From Hsuehochloa calcarea (Eukaryota; Streptophyta; Magnoliopsida; Poales; Poaceae), in contig CM070599.1 of assembly GCA_036346395.1 (NCBI GenBank), forward strand, positions 16,545,232 through 16,609,231: DNA of 64,000 bases. Direction: 5' to 3'. Numbering within the stretch: position 1 is the first letter of the stretch; every line of letters starts with the position of its first letter. The notes beneath the pieces were generated by a model, which was not told the DNA's origin, did no database searches, and saw nothing but the letters and a program-made list of their open reading frames with translations. Below, one piece after another: positions 1 to 11,263 of the stretch. Position numbers and translations under genes: made by a program.

Positions 1-1485
1 ATATTTTATAGTGTTTACCTGTTGGATTAAACATGATGGTAGAGATTACTGCGTTCTTTACATCACAGAAAAGAACAAGTGATATATATATAAGGGGCGA
101 ATTGCTCGGTACCATCACAAAGATCATTCGAATTAGAAAATACCATCAATGTGCCACTGACATGTGATCCTAGGGCACACTTGTCAGTCCCACATGCTGC
201 GATGATTTTTTTCCCATCTATACATCTTTGCGATAGTACCAAGCTAATTTTCTCTATATATAATCCTACAGGGTAGTAGTCTTTGTACAGTTCATGTTAG
301 GGAGCCTGCTCTGCCTCTTGGACAAACTTTCAATATCGTGCAACAATCCAAACTCATGCTGACCATGCATTTTTCTCGGCGGGTGCCTAGAAATTTTTGA
401 ATCGGCCAAATTTTTTTGGTGCACTTTAAACACTTGAACCGGCCTAAAAATTGAACCTGTAACTGCATAAGATTGATTCTCAGTTCATGAAGGGTGTAGC
501 TGCCGCATTTTCTGGGACTTCCGGACTTGCATCCTCAGGTTCCAGGAGTCACTGGCAAATACTTTATTGACTACAATGTTGCTGAATTAAAACTCATGCA
601 ATCAACAGGAAAGTCGCCAAACAATTGTGGGATTTCAATGTCAGTCTACTCCATTATACCAATTGGTACATAGCCATGTGAGTAAAATGAAAATGTTAAC
701 ATATGATCCAGCCTTCAAGAAAATAAGCGATCCAAGATATTCAATGGAAAGATTATGAAAGATAGAAACAAATGGTTGTAAACAATGCAAAAGTTCATCT
801 AGCTACACAAAATTTTGGAAGCACAAAGTGTTGGAATTGTGATGCGAGACAAAACCTTGTAAGCTTGTTATGGCTTATTGATTTTTCTTCGGTTTTTTAT
901 CGACACCGTAACACCCCAACCCAACAAAGAGCCCAGAATATCACCACTACACTTCTCACTCTAAATTTAAACCATAATTATTTACAATTACTGCAATCAT
1001 ATCTCTAAATAAAACTCTACATCAAGTTATCCTACAACAAGCATATCAAGATAATATAAATAAGGATAAACATTCACACCTAACATGGGACCTCGCACTT
1101 TGCGAGAACGCTCGAACCAAGCGCTGGAAGCATTGACTAACAACATTACTATTAAATAAACTATTACCATAAACGCATCCATAACTCATTATTACCACAT
1201 GCACTAGCACTACTCATGATCCACGCAACTACCCTAGAGTATTAAATGTCCACTTCAAGTTCCAATTAGATGAGCTAATTCTACAAGATATAATTGAGAT
1301 AACTAAAGGTGATAAATTCATGGTTGCTTGCACATGATGTGTATTCCCACTCCATACATTTTGCATTCAATGTTCACACAAAAACAAGAACGAAGCAAGG
1401 GTGAGTTCAAGACTTAGCAAGTACATAGTAAAACAGTAAACATACACATAAGAAGCTTATCATTCATATATTTCACCATCATCAT
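1..1485. other. Low-copy AT-rich DNA, no gene seen
   Basis: I find no convincing coding region here. A 78-codon open frame at 772-1008 has no recognisable domain and no codon bias. The stretch around 906-1480 has the texture of eroded LTR-type DNA but matches nothing else in the window well enough to name. Confidence 0.5.
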
Positions 1486-2190
1486 TGTAACAACCCAAAA
1501 TTTGAGTTTTTTTAAAAATATTTTGTGTACATTAGGTCCCTGAAAAACATCACCAATTTTCCTTGAATTAATAAAGCTTAATTGGGAATTTATTAAATTT
1601 AAACTATTTAATTTGACCTATGTAAACATCCATTAAATGAAAATAGTGGAATTTAGGTTACTTGTGCTCCAATTCATTTTCCTGAGTTTTATTAGATTTG
1701 TCTGAATTTATTTGCTATTTATTTTGCCTCATTTGAATTTCAGTCTTTTTCTAAAATCCTAAATCAATTCCTAATTCTGAAAATCCTTGTGGGCCAAATT
1801 GGCTCGGCCCATTCCTCTTTTGTTCGTTCTCCAACCCACCTTAACCCTAGCCCACATCCCTCCGCAGGCCCATTCCGTGCAGCCCATGCCACGTGCCGCT
1901 AGAACCGTAGTGTGCCTACGCCCGCATGTCAGCCAACATCGCCGCCACTACTGCGCACGCACGCACAATGTGGACACACCGTCGCCGTTGTTCCCGTGTC
2001 CGTGCCCCGAATGTGTCCCAAGGCTACAAAGGTCCAGGGATCCTTGTTCCGTGTGGACCTGCTTCGCCTCGCTCTGCCGACCCCGAAGACCTAGTCACCT
2101 TCGCCCGGGACGCTGCCAACTGTTGCAGCTCGGATCATCCTCTCTGCGGCCGAACCACCTCGAGTCGCGTCACATCATGGTAGAAGTAAT
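1486..2190 (+). mobile_element. Truncated gypsy LTR-like segment
   Basis: The segment opens with TGTAACAACCCAAAA, the type of start seen in many grass Ty3/gypsy LTRs. An AT-rich part follows, then a C-rich part with repeated 'ggcccattcc' and 'agcccacatcc' style words, the same AT-to-GC layout as the 3.6-kb LTRs at 50307 and 56164. No matching second LTR or target-site duplication was found, so this is a fragment. The right edge is approximate. Open frames at 1787-2224 are composition artefacts of the C-rich part. Confidence 0.5.
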
Positions 2191-2235
2191 AAATACTCTC
2201 TTATGCACAAATGAAAGAAAATAACTTTACTGCCT

Positions 2236-2943
2236 TTGACGCCAACTAAAATTGTGAATTGTGATAAAGACCTAGCTAAAAATGAGAAGAAAGAACTTGA
2301 ATATGAATCTGAAAATCAGCAAGTAGTGAAGAATATTTTCCCACCTAAGAAAGAACGGTTGGCACCTAGTTCTAGGACCAAGGGAATTAAATTAAAGAGT
2401 TGTGTCATGCTTGCAACCAAATCTGATCTTACTGAAATTTTTCATCATGATATGCCATGCTATGCTTTGATATGTAAAGATGTTTTATTTTCACTTGATG
2501 ATATATCTAGCTCTTTGCCGTCTGCTGTCACTAACCTTTTGCAGGCATATGAGGATGTGTTTCTAGCTGAAATACCACCGGGACTGCCACCTATTAGAGG
2601 GATTGAACACCAAATTGATTTAATTCCGGGAGCGACTTTGTCAAACCGTGCGGCGTATAGGACCAATCCAGAAGAGACAAAGGAAATTCAACGACAAATC
2701 CAAGACCTTTTGCACCGAGGGTACGTACGGGAAAGCCTTAGTCCATGTGATGTTCCTGTTCTTTTGGTTCCTAAGAAAGATAGTAGTTGGCGTATATGTG
2801 TTGACTGTAGAGCCATTAATAATATCACAATACGGTATCGTCATCCCATTCCTAGGTTAGATGATATGCTTGATGAGTTGAGTGGTTCTATTCCTTTCAG
2901 AAAGATTGACTTGCGTAGCGAGTCACTCGCTACCTTCATGTAG
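2236..2943 (+). pseudogene. Ty3/gypsy reverse transcriptase N-terminal fragment
   Basis: The 235-residue frame ends in the N-terminal half of a gypsy reverse transcriptase. Readable landmarks are IPPGLPPIRGIEHQIDL, the YRTNPEETKEIQ block, YVRESLSPC, VPVLLVPKKDSSWRICVDCR and HPIPRLDDMLDELSGS. The first 80 or so residues are the linker between protease and RT. Homology stops abruptly after 'KIDLRS', just before the segment leading to the YxDD catalytic loop, so the enzyme is dead. The first ATG is arbitrary because the true polyprotein start is missing. It directly follows the LTR-like fragment at 1486-2190, which suggests an internally deleted relic. Confidence 0.85.
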
Positions 2944-3046
2944 CATTCCAAGAAACGATAATCCTCCTGTAGATGTGCAACGTCAATCTGGTGGACTACG
3001 TCGATGGCGAGGTTAGCTCACCAGAAGCTGCACACTAGCCAAAAGA
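2944..3046. other. Left flank of the gypsy insertion
   Basis: Unassigned DNA between the broken RT fragment and the insertion. It was contiguous with 8020 onward before the element at 3052-8014 inserted. Neither side encodes anything I recognise. Confidence 0.5.
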
Positions 3047-3051
3047 CACGG

Positions 3052-4077
3052 TGATGCGAGGTGCCCGATCTTCTCGACGTAGAACCTCTCGATAACTTGT
3101 GTATCCTGACGAACCACCAGCTGATGCCCCGCGCCAATGCACGGACTTGCAACTCTATGAAAAATTCTCCCAAACACACACTTGATTGGATCCCCGCTGA
3201 CCACAAGCGAAGATCGTCGAACCCTCAATTCCCAACGGAAAAGCAAGAACGACCCCTTGTTCTCAACGCCCAATTCCCTCTGTTTTGGCTATAAGCACAA
3301 CAGAAGAATCAAGCAAAAGCTTTGAATATATATTAAACGTGGTCTGAGGTTACAATGGAGGTCTACCCCTCTATATATAGTGCCCCTTCTCCTCCTCATG
3401 GCTGGCCAAGAGGCTCTACTCCTATTCTAATTCGGATTTAGAGTCCTACTCCAATTTCGATACATTCCAAAACAAAAAAGGAAACTCTAATTTTACAACC
3501 GTCACATTGATTCGATCATATCTTTTGATCCAGAAGGAAGTTTAGAGTGAGAGAGGATCCGTTGGATCGGTCTTGAAGTTATCTTTCCAACAAGCCCAAG
3601 AACACTCGAATCGGACTCCGTTTGTGAAAGTTATGACCTTTTTAATCTGGACTGTCCTGTTGATTCCGAATCCGAATTTGATGCTGATTCCGAATCCGAA
3701 TTTGATTCTGAGTTGATTCCGAATTTGATTTCGGTTGGGCTTGTGGAAGTTTCGAATTTGACTTGGATTCTTGGGCTTCTCTTCGCCTACTTGTCTCCCA
3801 CGAGCTTCTCCTCCATTATGATGGTCTTTCTTCAAGAACAACCTCATATCCTTCATCTCCGTTCATTATTGAATCTTCCAATCTGAGCACAAGCAAAACA
3901 CTAGTTTTAGGTAGTATGAAATTCTCAACTAATTTAAAAGTAAATTCAGTGAACAGATTCACCTATTGGATAAGCTTCTCTTGTTTTTCAACTCTCTTAG
4001 TAAGCTCATGTTATTCTGAGGTATTTAATGAATTGAAAACATTATATGAAGCAACGTAGCTAAGGATGTCCGCATCA
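3052..4077 (-). repeat. 3' LTR of the gypsy element
   Basis: A 1,026-bp direct copy of 7001-8014. On the minus strand a TATA box (CTATATATAG) lies at 3371-3380 inside the LTR. The 3' end of the second reading frame (stop at 4011-4013) lies within this LTR, at the start of its U3. Confidence 0.95.
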
Positions 4078-5405
4078 TCCTCCCTTTCTTCAAAAAAAGC
4101 CGTCCTCGGCTTTTGATAGCCTGAAAATGTGCTAGACGAATAAAACAACGTATATGCATGGTATATGTATGAATCAATTATTGTGTTCTTCTTGTTGTTT
4201 TGCACAATCGATAGCTCAAAATCATATTTCAAATTGCCCAACTGACTCATATGATAAAATTTAACCTTCCCAACATGAAAGTCAACTAAAGTGGGTGAAA
4301 ACCAATTGATACCATTACATGCTTTAACTGCGCTATTCTGATTAGTTATACATTTAAGAGATAAACAAGTAGGCATCATGTTGCGTTCTAAACAATAGAC
4401 ACTTGTATTTAAACCCATCTTAAAGAGACCGTGACATTGCTCAATAGATGGTTTGCGCAAAACATGTAATTTTAAATCAACAAGATTATCACAGGTAATG
4501 CATATTCGATAAACTTGAAACATGTTGTTGTCTACACCAAAATCTCTGATCAAATTGAATTTATATGTGTGTATGTAGCTATTTACTAGTGATCTTAAAT
4601 GTGAAATTTCAAGAACCTTCTTAATAACACTAACTACCTCTTTTGGTTTATCGAATATGATATGACACAAAGAATCATTAAGGGATATTCTAGTAAGAAC
4701 TTCTGTATGAGTAATCAATTCCATATTATGCAAATTAAGCATATCAAATTTAGAACATGGAATCATCAAAGGAATAATGGAGTTCTCAGTTTCACGCACC
4801 TTGTCTTGATGATCTATCGATTTAGTACAAATAGTATTACCTTGATCGTCCTCCTCAGTTGTTGTAGGTGCCGCGGGTATTGTAATGTCATCATGTAACC
4901 ACGGGGTATCATGTATTCCCTCTCCAACCATGGTTATATCTTCATCTTTCTCTTCCAATGGCGAGGGCTCTTGAATGTCCAACTCCTTATTTGCTTGGTC
5001 CACCTGCACAATGTGTGATACAACACTAGAAATAGAAGGTAAGTTGTTAGGTTCAAAAATAATCTTACTTGTCCTATCATCTATCTCTCTCTTTTCTTTT
5101 TGTGTATCTCTCACACTCTCAATTGGGATGCTCTCAACCTCGCATATGGTGGACTCACACAACTCACTCTTTTTATCACTCTCACTCAATTTGGCTATGT
5201 GGCTCTCATTCTCACATGGGTTTTGATACATCTCATCCTTGTAAGACCGTGGGCCAGCAAGGACACAACTACCACCAACCATGACCTCCTCACGTGGTGC
5301 GGGTTGTGACGGGGCAACACTACTCATCACCTCGGTCGAAGAAAAATTCCCATGCTCGATCTTCTTCTCAAGTGACACACCAGTGGATGAATTAGAACTA
5401 AAGAG
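4011..5405 (-). CDS. Second reading frame of the gypsy element, unknown domain
   Basis: About 464 codons, in the same frame as gag and separated from it only by one TGA at 5406-5408. I do not recognise the protein. The first 200 residues are acidic and Ser/Glu-rich (for example DIQEPSPLEEKDEDIT) and look disordered. The remaining 260 look folded, with spaced hydrophobic and aromatic residues and several cysteines, but show no protease DSG motif, RT, RNase H, integrase or zinc knuckle. The frame stays open to within 66 bp of the LTR edge and stops inside the LTR. Its long open state argues for past selection. A GTG at 5376-5378 is an alternative start, but continuation from gag seems likelier. 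The family is unknown to me. Confidence 0.7.
   Translation of the reverse strand, partial: LFSSNSSTGVSLEKKIEHGNFSSTEVMSSVAPSQPAPREEVMVGGSCVLAGPRSYKDEMYQNPCENESHIAKLSESDKKSELCESTICEVESIPIESVRDTQKEKREIDDRTSKIIFEPNNLPSISSVVSHIVQVDQANKELDIQEPSPLEEKDEDITMVGEGIHDTPWLHDDITIPAAPTTTEEDDQGNTICTKSIDHQDKVRETENSIIPLMIPCSKFDMLNLHNMELITHTEVLTRISLNDSLCHIIFDKPKEVVSVIKKVLEISHLRSLVNSYIHTYKFNLIRDFGVDNNMFQVYRICITCDNLVDLKLHVLRKPSIEQCHGLFKMGLNTSVYCLERNMMPTCLSLKCITNQNSAVKACNGINWFSPTLVDFHVGKVKFYHMSQLGNLKYDFELSIVQNNKKNTIIDSYIYHAYTLFYSSSTFSGYQKPRTAFFEEREDDADILSYVASYNVFNSLNTSE
4078..4092 (-). promoter_or_regulatory. Polypurine tract
   Basis: On the minus strand this reads GAAGAAAGGGAGGA-like purines directly before the 3' LTR, the expected site for plus-strand DNA priming. 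Confidence 0.8.
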
Positions 5406-5990
5406 TCAGCGCAGATTTAATTGATGTGCTTGAATGTGTTTAAGTCTCTTTTCTACCTTCATAGCATATTTCACAAGATCTTGCAGACTACGAAAATATT
5501 CATTTTGAAGTATAGCAATAACCTGATAATTCAAGCCTGCTTTGAAGTATGTCTTTTCTTGATATGCACTAGTGATATTGGCACGACGCATTGCATGATT
5601 CAACTCAATGTAGTAATCTTGGACAACTTTGCATCCTTGTGTAATGCTCTCCACGTGGCGTAGTAGTTCCCGCTCATAATAGGATAGAACAAATTCTCTT
5701 CTCATGACGCTTTTTAAACAGACCCAAGATGTAATGAATCGTTTTCCACTTAGTTGTTTCCACCAACTAGAGGCATAGTCCGTAAAAAACAAAGTGGCCA
5801 CTCTCACTTCCTTGACTTCTGATTCGAACTTATGGGATTCAAGCTCGAACTCCATGTTTTGTACCCACTCAAGATACTCCTCTGGATCATTACTACCATA
5901 GAAGGGAAGATACGTATACTCGCGATCTGCCATTGTTAGCAGCAAAGCAAAGAATATGTATCTAGGTGTATGTGTATATGTAGAGGTCAC
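5406..5990 (-). CDS. Gag capsid-type protein (Retrotrans_gag family)
   Basis: The 194-residue product contains the plant gypsy gag core. Landmarks are YLEWVQNMEFELESH, a VRVATLFFTDYASSWW block, VCLKSVMRREFV and the C-terminal YFRSLQDLVKYAMKVEKRL helix. It would form the particle that packages the element RNA. Translation may begin at the first ATG (5988-5990) or at the methionine before ADREYTYLPF near residue 20, and the second gives the usual gag N-terminus. No CCHC knuckle is present. The frame ends at a TGA after LNLR, and the next nine codons run in frame into the second reading frame, so gag and that frame were probably one protein of about 660 residues. The TGA could be a CpG-decay stop (CGA to TGA) or a readthrough site. 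Confidence 0.85.
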   Translation of the reverse strand: MTSTYTHTPRYIFFALLLTMADREYTYLPFYGSNDPEEYLEWVQNMEFELESHKFESEVKEVRVATLFFTDYASSWWKQLSGKRFITSWVCLKSVMRREFVLSYYERELLRHVESITQGCKVVQDYYIELNHAMRRANITSAYQEKTYFKAGLNYQVIAILQNEYFRSLQDLVKYAMKVEKRLKHIQAHQLNLR

Positions 5991-6986
5991 TCAACTCACA
6001 ATCCTAACAAGGTGAAGTTTCTTTACCGTTCCGAAAGGAATTAAGATCAACAATACTTACACTTCAGGGCAGCAGGAACCACAAGGTGATGTGTGAGCGA
6101 ATTTCAAGAGTAAGTCAAAGCACGACAATAGGTGTTTTGTGGAGTTTGGTATGGATACCTACTTAATTTGAAAATTTTAGGTATTGTATGGCTAAGTAAA
6201 TATCCAAACTAGAATTCAATGCCTAGTTGCCGATCACAAAGATATAAGTGAAAATCAAAACAACTCACACGCAAAGATATTGGAACTTAGTGCAATCAAG
6301 GAATGAGCTATGTAAGATATAAGTGAAGAACAAAATAGCTCGTATTGCACAAGTTATAGAACGACGCTAGCTAGTTGCAAATAATAAAACTAGGGCACAA
6401 GATTGCACAAAATATTGATATTCTAACAATTGAATCAAGAATGAGTGGGGATTTTCGCTCAAGTTTATGGTTCGGCTATGCGCTTTCTTTTTCCTTTTCT
6501 CTTTTCTCTTTTCTTTTTTTTTCTTTTTTCTTTTTTTTCTTCTCTTTTTCCTTCTTTTTTTTGAACTATGGCCAAAATTCTTGTTCTACCAAAATGAGCA
6601 AAAAATATTTCCCACCTTTTGATCTTTGAACAATTGCAAGAAAAAATATTAATATGCAGCCCTCAGCAACGATTTAGCTAGTCTTAAATAGGTTCAAAGT
6701 ATTCGCAAAGGATTGAAAGGTTGACAAAGGATAAATTGGTTTCTCACTTATTTTGTGTTTTTTTATAAACACGACTAAAAAAAATCAAACTAGGCTCAAA
6801 TAAAAGCAATGCAAAAGAATTCAAGATTAGCAAACTAAACTTGATTCCAATGGACAAAAACTTAACAAAACTCACTAGAATAACAAATTAAATACTACGG
6901 CGGAAAGAAATTTTTTTGTATGTCTTTTTCGTGTATAGGAAAAAAATTTAGATAACTGGATAAAGATTCTACCGAGTGCACCTGAC
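5991..6986 (-). other. 5' leader of the gypsy element
   Basis: About 1 kb between primer binding site and gag, without a coding frame. On the plus strand it includes a long T/C-rich tract (about 6485-6560), which is an A/G tract in the element RNA. Long leaders are common in plant gypsy elements. Confidence 0.7.
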
Positions 6987-6998
6987 GCTCTGATACCA
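6987..6998 (-). promoter_or_regulatory. Primer binding site (initiator-Met tRNA type)
   Basis: The minus strand reads TGGTATCAGAGC, the standard plant LTR-element PBS, two bases from the 5' LTR edge at 7001. Confidence 0.95.
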
Positions 6999-7000
6999 CC

Positions 7001-8014
7001 TGATGCGGGGTGCCCGATCTTCTCGACGTAGAACCTCTCGATAACTTGTGTATCCTGACGAACCACCAGCTGATCCCCCGCGCCAATGCACGGACTTGCA
7101 ACTCTATGAAAAATTCACCCAAACACACACTTGATTGGATCCCCGCTGATCGTCGAACCCTCAATTCCCAACGAAAAAGCAAGAATGACCCCTTGTTCTC
7201 AACGCCTAATTCCCTCTGTTTTGGCTATAAGCACAACAGGAGAATCAAGCAAAAGCTTTGAATATATATTAAACGTGGTCTGAGGTTACAATGGGGGTCC
7301 ACCCCTCTATATATAGTGCCCCTTCTCCTCCTCATGGCTGGCCAAGAGGCCCTACTCCTATTCTAATTCGAATTTGGAGTCCTACTCCAATTTCGATACA
7401 TTCCAAAATAAAAAAGGAAACTCTAATTTTACAACCGTCACATTGATTTAATCATATATTTTTTATCCAGAAGGAATTTCGGAGTGACGGAGGATCCGTT
7501 GGATTGGGCTTGAAGTTATCTTTCCAACAAGCCCAAGAACACTCGAATCGGACTCCGTTTGTGAAAGTTATGACCGTTTTAATCCGGACTGTCCTGCTGA
7601 TTCCGAATCCGAATTTGATGCTGATTTCGAATCCGAATTTGATTCTGAGTTGATTCCGAATTTGATTTCGGTTGGGCTTGTGGAAGTTTCGAATTTGACT
7701 TGGATTCTTGGGCTTCTCTTCACCTGCTTGTCTCCCACGAGCTTCTCCTCCATTGTGATGGCCTTTCTTCAAGAATAACCTCATATCCTTCATCTCCGTT
7801 CATTATTGAATCTTCCAATCTGAGCACAAGCAAAACACTAGTTTTAGGTAGTATGAAATTCTCAACTAATTTAAAAGTAAATTCAGTGAACAGATTCACC
7901 TGTTGGATAAGCTTCTCTTATTTTTCAACTCTCTTAGTAAGCTCATGTTGTTCTGAGGTATTTAATGAATTGAAAACATTATATGAAGCAACGTAGCTAA
8001 GGATGTCCGCATCA
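7001..8014 (-). repeat. 5' LTR of the gypsy element
   Basis: A 1,014-bp copy of 3052-4077. A minus-strand TATA box (CTATATATAG) lies near 7317-7326 and would drive the element transcript leftward. Confidence 0.95.
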
Positions 8015-8019
8015 CACGG

Positions 8020-8379
8020 CAGAGGAGGTCATCTCGACGACAGAACATCACCGTCACTTACCCCGGTATAACCTCCGTCGGAGGAGGGAGGACACTGTTG
8101 GCACAGTGTCCTTGCGCAGCATCCGCCAATGTACGACTGGAGAGGTACTCGTAAAGGATGGCCAGTTAGGCCATCAATGCCAACGACATGGAAAAAGAGT
8201 AGAGAGCCATTTCTTAAAAATTGTTTGTGCTTGATAGTAGAGCAATGTGGGGATTCATCTTCAGTGACGGATGATCATTTTTATAAAATAAGTAATAAAT
8301 TCAACACGTGAGATGAAGAGACGCATTGGGGACGAGACGAAGAGACGCATCGGGGAGCCGAAGCGGCATTGATGCGTTT
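8020..8379. other. Right flank of the gypsy insertion
   Basis: Unassigned low-copy DNA that continues from the segment ending at 3046. I see no coding frame with a recognisable product. Confidence 0.5.
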
Positions 8380-8695
8380 AAGAGGTACATATCACACACA
8401 CTTCTAACCACAAACTGTATGTGATATGTAATTATCACATACTTTTTTTAAATAAGAATTATTTGTGAATTATTACAGACGGTTCTAATTAAAAACCATC
8501 TATGATGTCTACAATTATCACAGACGGATCTTATTAAAAAAAGTCTATGATAATTACGTATCACAACCAGTTCTATCCATCGCTAGTAATATAGACGGTC
8601 GCGCTTATAAAATCGTCTGTGATAATTACAATACTGAAAGATTCTAGGGAACCATTTGTGATGAGGCGTTAAGTATAGCCTTCTCTGTAGTAGTG
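8380..8695. mobile_element. Right-end remnant of a CACTA element
   Basis: The segment ends in TGTAGTAGTG (8686-8695), the inverted form of CACTACTACA. Decayed, alternately inverted copies of the ATCACAGACGGTT motif precede it (around 8493, 8517, 8588 and 8610). No left terminus or transposase sequence is attached, so it is a truncated arm. Termini and motifs match the elements at 9993, 15863 and 38005. Confidence 0.8.
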
Positions 8696-8699
8696 CTAG

Positions 8700-9985
8700 C
8701 ATTACCCTTTTTCCCCTTTCTCTTTCTAACTCGTCAATACAATGGGATATTAGCTGGCTGGTAGCTTGAGGCATGCCTAAATGTTGTGGTGATTATCCAT
8801 GCAGGGATGCCTTCTTTAGGAAATCGTAACCAAATCCAATTGCAAATTTCCATTTAGTTTTTTTTTCTCTAAATTTCAACTACTTAAGGATTTTACTTTT
8901 GAGATCGTCATAAATCAAACTACCAATTTCATTTAGTTTTTATTCGAATTTTAGTTCTTTAAAATTACTAATTTATTTTTTCCTTTTGAATAATATGTAT
9001 TTGCATACTTTAGAATTTTGATTCCCAATAAAAACCAGATTTATAGTTTTCATTTAAGTATTATTGTAAAGTTTAATATTATAGAATTTTAGTTCAGAAT
9101 TTGTATAAAGTACAACCACTAATTTTTCTTTAATTTTTCTTACGAAATTGCATATTTTTGGATTGTACATGAGATACAGTTTTGTTTTAGTTTTAGGTTA
9201 GAATTTATATACTAATCTAACTGGTAATTTAATTTCCTTTCCAAATTTGAGCAGTTTAGGGATTTTACATTGCAGTTTGTATGGAAATCAATTTGCTTAT
9301 TTTATTTTATTTTATTTTTATTTCATATTTCAATTATTTTTTATTTTACTTAACATGGACTCTTCCTTTTGTTGTAAGTCATTATAACTTGAATCCGCAG
9401 GATCTTATTTTAATTGTGAATAAAAACTAAATTTTTTGTTTTAATTTAGTTCTTACTTTGAATTTTTATTATTTTCTAATTTTTATAAAAATAAAACTAC
9501 TAGCTTTGCTTTTATTCTTTATTTAAAATCTACATATTTTGTATTGCATCTGACATGAGTTTTTTTTAGTTTTAGGTTTGAATTTGTATACAAATTCGAT
9601 TGCTAGTTATTATTCTGAAAATGATATATTTAGGGATTTTAATTTAGAATTCTTTTGAAAATCAAATTGCTAGTTTCATTTTATTTGTATTCCAAATTTT
9701 CATTTTAGATTGGAATTTAATATTTTTAGGGATTTTAATTTAGAATTCATACAGGAATTAAATTTCTAATTTATTTTATTTCTATTCAGGATTTTTTTAT
9801 TTAGGTAGGAATTTGTACACAAATCCCACTACCAATTTTGATTTTTTTTTTTTTTTGAATTTCAGTTGTTTAGGTATTTTACTTTGAAATTTGTATGGAA
9901 ATCAAATAGCTAATTTTTTTCATTCTTTATTCCAAATGTCTTTCTATTTCTTATTGTACGTGACATGGAGTCTTCTTTAAAAAAT
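8700..9985. repeat. AT-rich degenerate tandem repeat
   Basis: A 1.3-kb stretch in which one theme recurs in decayed form: words like 'tttagggattttaatttagaattc' followed by 'gtatggaaatcaaattgct'. Recognisable copies start near 8883, 9250, 9635, 9730 and 9865, with irregular spacing down to about 95 bp. No gene is present. It probably arose by tandem duplication followed by drift. Confidence 0.55.
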
Positions 9986-10329
9986 CTAAGCCTACTACTA
10001 CACAAAAACTCATCACAGACAGTTCTAAACCATCATCACACACGATTTTTGAATCGTCTGAATTTTTGTGTCTATGATGACACGAGGTCATCACACACGG
10101 TTCAAAACCGTCTGTGAAAAAGGCTATCACACACGGTTCGTGAATATAACCGTCTGTGATAGTCTGTTTTCACAGACGGTTCTAAACAAAACCGTCTGTG
10201 ATAGTTTTTTCTATGGCAAAAAAAATGAAAACGGATTTTCACTTCGTCTGGAGCCTCCCAAGCCTCGCGAATGAATCTGATATGTATTTTCGGATTGAAC
10301 TTTTCGCTAGCTTTCCCACAATAGCCGCA

Positions 10330-10470
10330 GCATCACAGTAGTATCAACTCAATCCATTCACAAAGCACTAAAAACAACATGGCATGCATCACCCACATCA
10401 CAGTAGCATCAACTCAATCTATTCACATAGCATTAACACATCACAGTAGTAATCCACATCACAGAGCAAA
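10330..10470. repeat. Short direct repeat inside the CACTA derivative
   Basis: The phrase 'catcacagtagYatcaactcaatc' followed by 'attcacaNagcaNtaa' occurs twice about 64 bp apart, with a third partial copy at the right. Confidence 0.6.
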
Positions 10471-10972
10471 AGGGGGGAGTAGAGAGAGTGAGGTCGTGGG
10501 AGGCTGGGGTGACGAGGTCATGGGAGGCCGGCGACGATGAGGCCGGGGCGAGGTGGAGGAGGCCGCGGACGACGAACTCAGGGGAGGACGGGGCGACGAA
10601 GTAGAGGAGGCCGGGGGTGACGAGGTCGTGGGAGGCCGGCGACGACGAGGTGGCGCGAGTGGAGGAGGCCATGGGCGGCGAGCTCCGGGAGGCCGGAGCG
10701 CAAGGTCGGCGAAACGGAGATGGCGGAGGAGAAATGGCGAGGAGGAGATGGAGATGGCAAAGGAAGAGATGAAGGACTCTGTTAATATAGAGATTTTTGG
10801 CAACCCGCCCATTAAGTGCAAATTTTTATTTTTCCGTCGTTCGTATCACAAGCAAATGCGTGATGAGCGACTCATCACGACGGTTCTTATCTGAGCAAAT
10901 GCGTGATGGCGTCTCATCACGCACGGTTCTTCTGAGAGATTGTGTGCGCGGCGATGGATTAGCTACCGCGGC

Positions 10973-11080
10973 AGAGGATTGGCGCCCAAACCCTACCACG
11001 GCGGAGGATTGGTCGCCCAAACCCTACCACTACGAGCATTGGTCGCCAAAGCCTACCACAGCAGTATTGGTTGCCATGGT
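10973..11080. repeat. Minisatellite of about 30 bp, four decayed copies
   Basis: Units of the form 'ggattggtcgcccaaaccctaccac' recur four times between the GC-rich block and the right subterminal array of the CACTA derivative. Confidence 0.7.
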
Positions 11081-11263
11081 AAAATCGAGAGTAAGTTATT
11101 GTAAATCTAAAATCACGGACGGTTCTAACCACGAACCGTCTGTGATAGTTACATATCACAGACAGTTCGTCTTGGAACCGTCTGTGATAGTTACATATCA
11201 CAGACGGTTCGTCTTGGAACCGTCTGTGATGAGGCGTCTTCTATGACCTGTTTTATAGTAGTG

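Larger units (their letters stand above)
3052..8014 (-). mobile_element. Complete non-autonomous Ty3/gypsy LTR retrotransposon
   Basis: Two near-identical LTRs (3052-4077 and 7001-8014) with TGATGC...GCATCA ends flank a 2.92-kb internal domain. The 5-bp duplication CACGG lies at 3047-3051 and 8015-8019, so the insertion is intact. The primer binding site reads TGGTATCAGAGC on the minus strand (6987-6998), complementary to initiator-Met tRNA. A purine tract lies at 4078-4092. The internal domain encodes only gag and a second frame that resembles no protease, RT, RNase H or integrase, so the element must use enzymes supplied in trans. The LTRs differ mainly by one deletion of about 13 bp plus scattered substitutions, indicating a fairly recent insertion. 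Confidence 0.95.
9993..11263 (-). mobile_element. Non-autonomous CACTA element, 1.27 kb
   Basis: The left terminus reads TACTACTACA (9993-10002) and the right terminus TATAGTAGTG (11254-11263). Inverted copies of ATCACAGACGGTT fill 10010-10205 and 11110-11235, with a variant form (CGCACGGTT, CGACGGTT) near 10875-10925. The flanking triplets GCC and GCT match at two of three bases. The interior is GC-rich (10480-10770) and on the minus strand looks like a CACTA promoter and leader: a TATA-like CTATATTAAC near 10782-10792 followed by C-rich sequence. Open frames inside this GC-rich part are not supported as genes. Confidence 0.85.

Noticed and set aside
10433..10894. GC-rich overlapping frames in the small CACTA
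   Set aside because: Composition-driven frames on both strands without motifs. Better explained as the promoter-leader part of a deletion derivative.
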